From JABURQ01 sp029243145 (GTDB taxonomy: Bacteria; Planctomycetota; Planctomycetia; Planctomycetales; Planctomycetaceae): a stretch of DNA of 64,000 nt. The stretch spans positions 310,001 to 374,000 of the forward strand of contig CBFHYX010000002.1 in NCBI GenBank assembly GCA_965660145.1, read 5' to 3'. Below are positions 63,363 through 64,000 of the stretch, piece after piece. A program made the translations under genes and the position numbers. Position 1 is the first letter of the stretch. The number at the start of each line of letters is the position of its first letter. Under the pieces are notes generated by a model, which did no database searches, had not been told where the DNA came from, and saw only the letters and a list, made by a program, of their open reading frames with translations.

Positions 63363-64000
63363 CTAATGGTTAAACAAGAACTCTCGTGAGTTCATCAGAG
63401 CCCACAGAATGTCTTCCAGAACTTGCTGGTTGTTATCATTCTTCAATAACACTTCGTTCAACGCGGACCGTTCAGCCTCCGTAGGACGACGAGACAAAGT
63501 GCGGATATAGATTTCTTCAAGGATATCTTGCGGTAATTTCTTCTCGTCCAAACGCCGCTTAATCAAATTCCCTTGAGCAATCTTACTGTTTACCGTATCT
63601 CCATTAAGCAGATGTAATGCTTGAGAAAGATTCGGTTCCATTTTGACTTCGCAAGAACAAACGGATTCTCGTGTCGCACGTCCAAAAGTCGTGAGAAAAT
63701 ACGTTGAGGTATTGCCGTCTGAAATCTGCACCGCACGAGCACCATTAGGCAGCCCGCGGAATTTATCGTCTGTGTCGGTCACCTGACTAATGGAATCGAG
63801 CAGAAACTCTGCCCGCAAGCGTCGGAGAGATGCATGCGAGAAATTGGTGCTGTCGGTTTCATTGGTTTCATTTGCCTGCGTTGATAGCTGATACGTCCGC
63901 GACATGCAGATATCTTTAACGAGCTTTTTGAAGTCGTAATCGTAATCGGTGAATTTCATCGCCAGCTCATTCAAAAGTGGTTCATTCACGGGGGGATTAC
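63363..64000 (-). CDS. DUF1553 cytochrome-associated protein, 3' part (5' end beyond window)
   Basis: The frame is open to the window edge, so only the C-terminal 211 or so residues are present. Visible DUF1553 features: NPPVNEPLLNELAMKFTDYD at the boundary, FKKLVKDICMSRTYQLSTQA, LRRLRAEFLLDSISQVTD and LYIRTLSRRPTEAE-like text (IYIRTLSRRPTEAERSAL). A GTG inside it should not be taken as the start. By family the missing part would hold a cytochrome or Ig-like domain and DUF1549. The 241-base gap to the WD40 gene has no terminator I can see. Confidence 0.9.
   Translation of the reverse strand, partial: NPPVNEPLLNELAMKFTDYDYDFKKLVKDICMSRTYQLSTQANETNETDSTNFSHASLRRLRAEFLLDSISQVTDTDDKFRGLPNGARAVQISDGNTSTYFLTTFGRATRESVCSCEVKMEPNLSQALHLLNGDTVNSKIAQGNLIKRRLDEKKLPQDILEEIYIRTLSRRPTEAERSALNEVLLKNDNNQQVLEDILWALMNSREFLFNH

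Noticed and set aside
1..64000. tRNA, rRNA, CRISPR arrays, insertion sequences or prophage
   Set aside because: Scanned the gaps by eye for cloverleaf-like ends, regular direct repeats and transposase or integrase motifs; none was found.

Overview
The window looks like chromosomal DNA from a planctomycete, probably order Planctomycetales; the genus cannot be fixed from sequence alone. The evidence is the density of families largely confined to that phylum: DUF1501 and DUF1552 Tat-exported proteins, planctomycete-type cytochromes fused to DUF1549/DUF1553 or to DUF1587/DUF1592/DUF1588, several S1 sulfatases with signal peptides, a PVC-type heme-binding dehydrogenase, a Lys/Ala-rich histone-H1-like protein and weak or absent Shine-Dalgarno sites at many starts. 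No rRNA, tRNA, CRISPR array, insertion sequence or phage gene was found.

Layout. 1-800 is non-coding and carries short interspersed-repeat-like sequence and a large imperfect inverted repeat. 0.8-13.6 kb is mostly housekeeping: a parvulin-type foldase, SlyX, a large exported dehydrogenase-cytochrome, a universal stress protein, a MoaB-like protein, a flippase-like membrane protein, a DUF1501 pseudogene with two in-frame stops, aspartokinase with an ACT-rich tail, a class-I amidotransferase homologue lacking its cysteine nucleophile, and TsaE. 13.7-19.7 kb has an exported tandem alpha/beta-hydrolase, a Tat-exported cupin-like protein and a GH63-like glycosidase. 20.1-25.1 kb pairs a very large enzyme that I recognise as PPi-dependent PEP carboxykinase with a soluble transhydrogenase. 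A hicB-hicA pair follows, whose toxin gene is frameshifted. 25.7-34.4 kb holds folD, a membrane-fusion protein, glpD, a rhodanese, small envelope proteins, the histone-like gene and a BON-domain protein, two of them behind structured leaders.

35.3-56.6 kb is the main accessory region: eleven genes, all on the minus strand. In transcription order they are a GntR/FCD regulator, a PSD1 cytochrome (DUF1549/DUF1553) with two inserted discoidin-like domains, a sulfatase fused to a LamG-like domain and a helical tail, DUF1501, a DUF1592-type cytochrome, DUF1552, two sulfatases, a second DUF1592-type cytochrome, a second DUF1552 and a fourth sulfatase. Spacings of a few bases and ATGA overlaps link many of them. 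The likely job, by inference, is regulated handling of a sulfated polymer at the cell surface, coupled to a heme-protein/Tat-protein system of unknown chemistry. This is the best candidate here for an undescribed system.

56.7-64 kb contains apt and hpt, an esterase-like protein, an ArsC/LMW-phosphatase, a DUF374 acyltransferase, a cytochrome-WD40-coiled-coil protein, and the 3' part of another DUF1553 protein that runs off the window.
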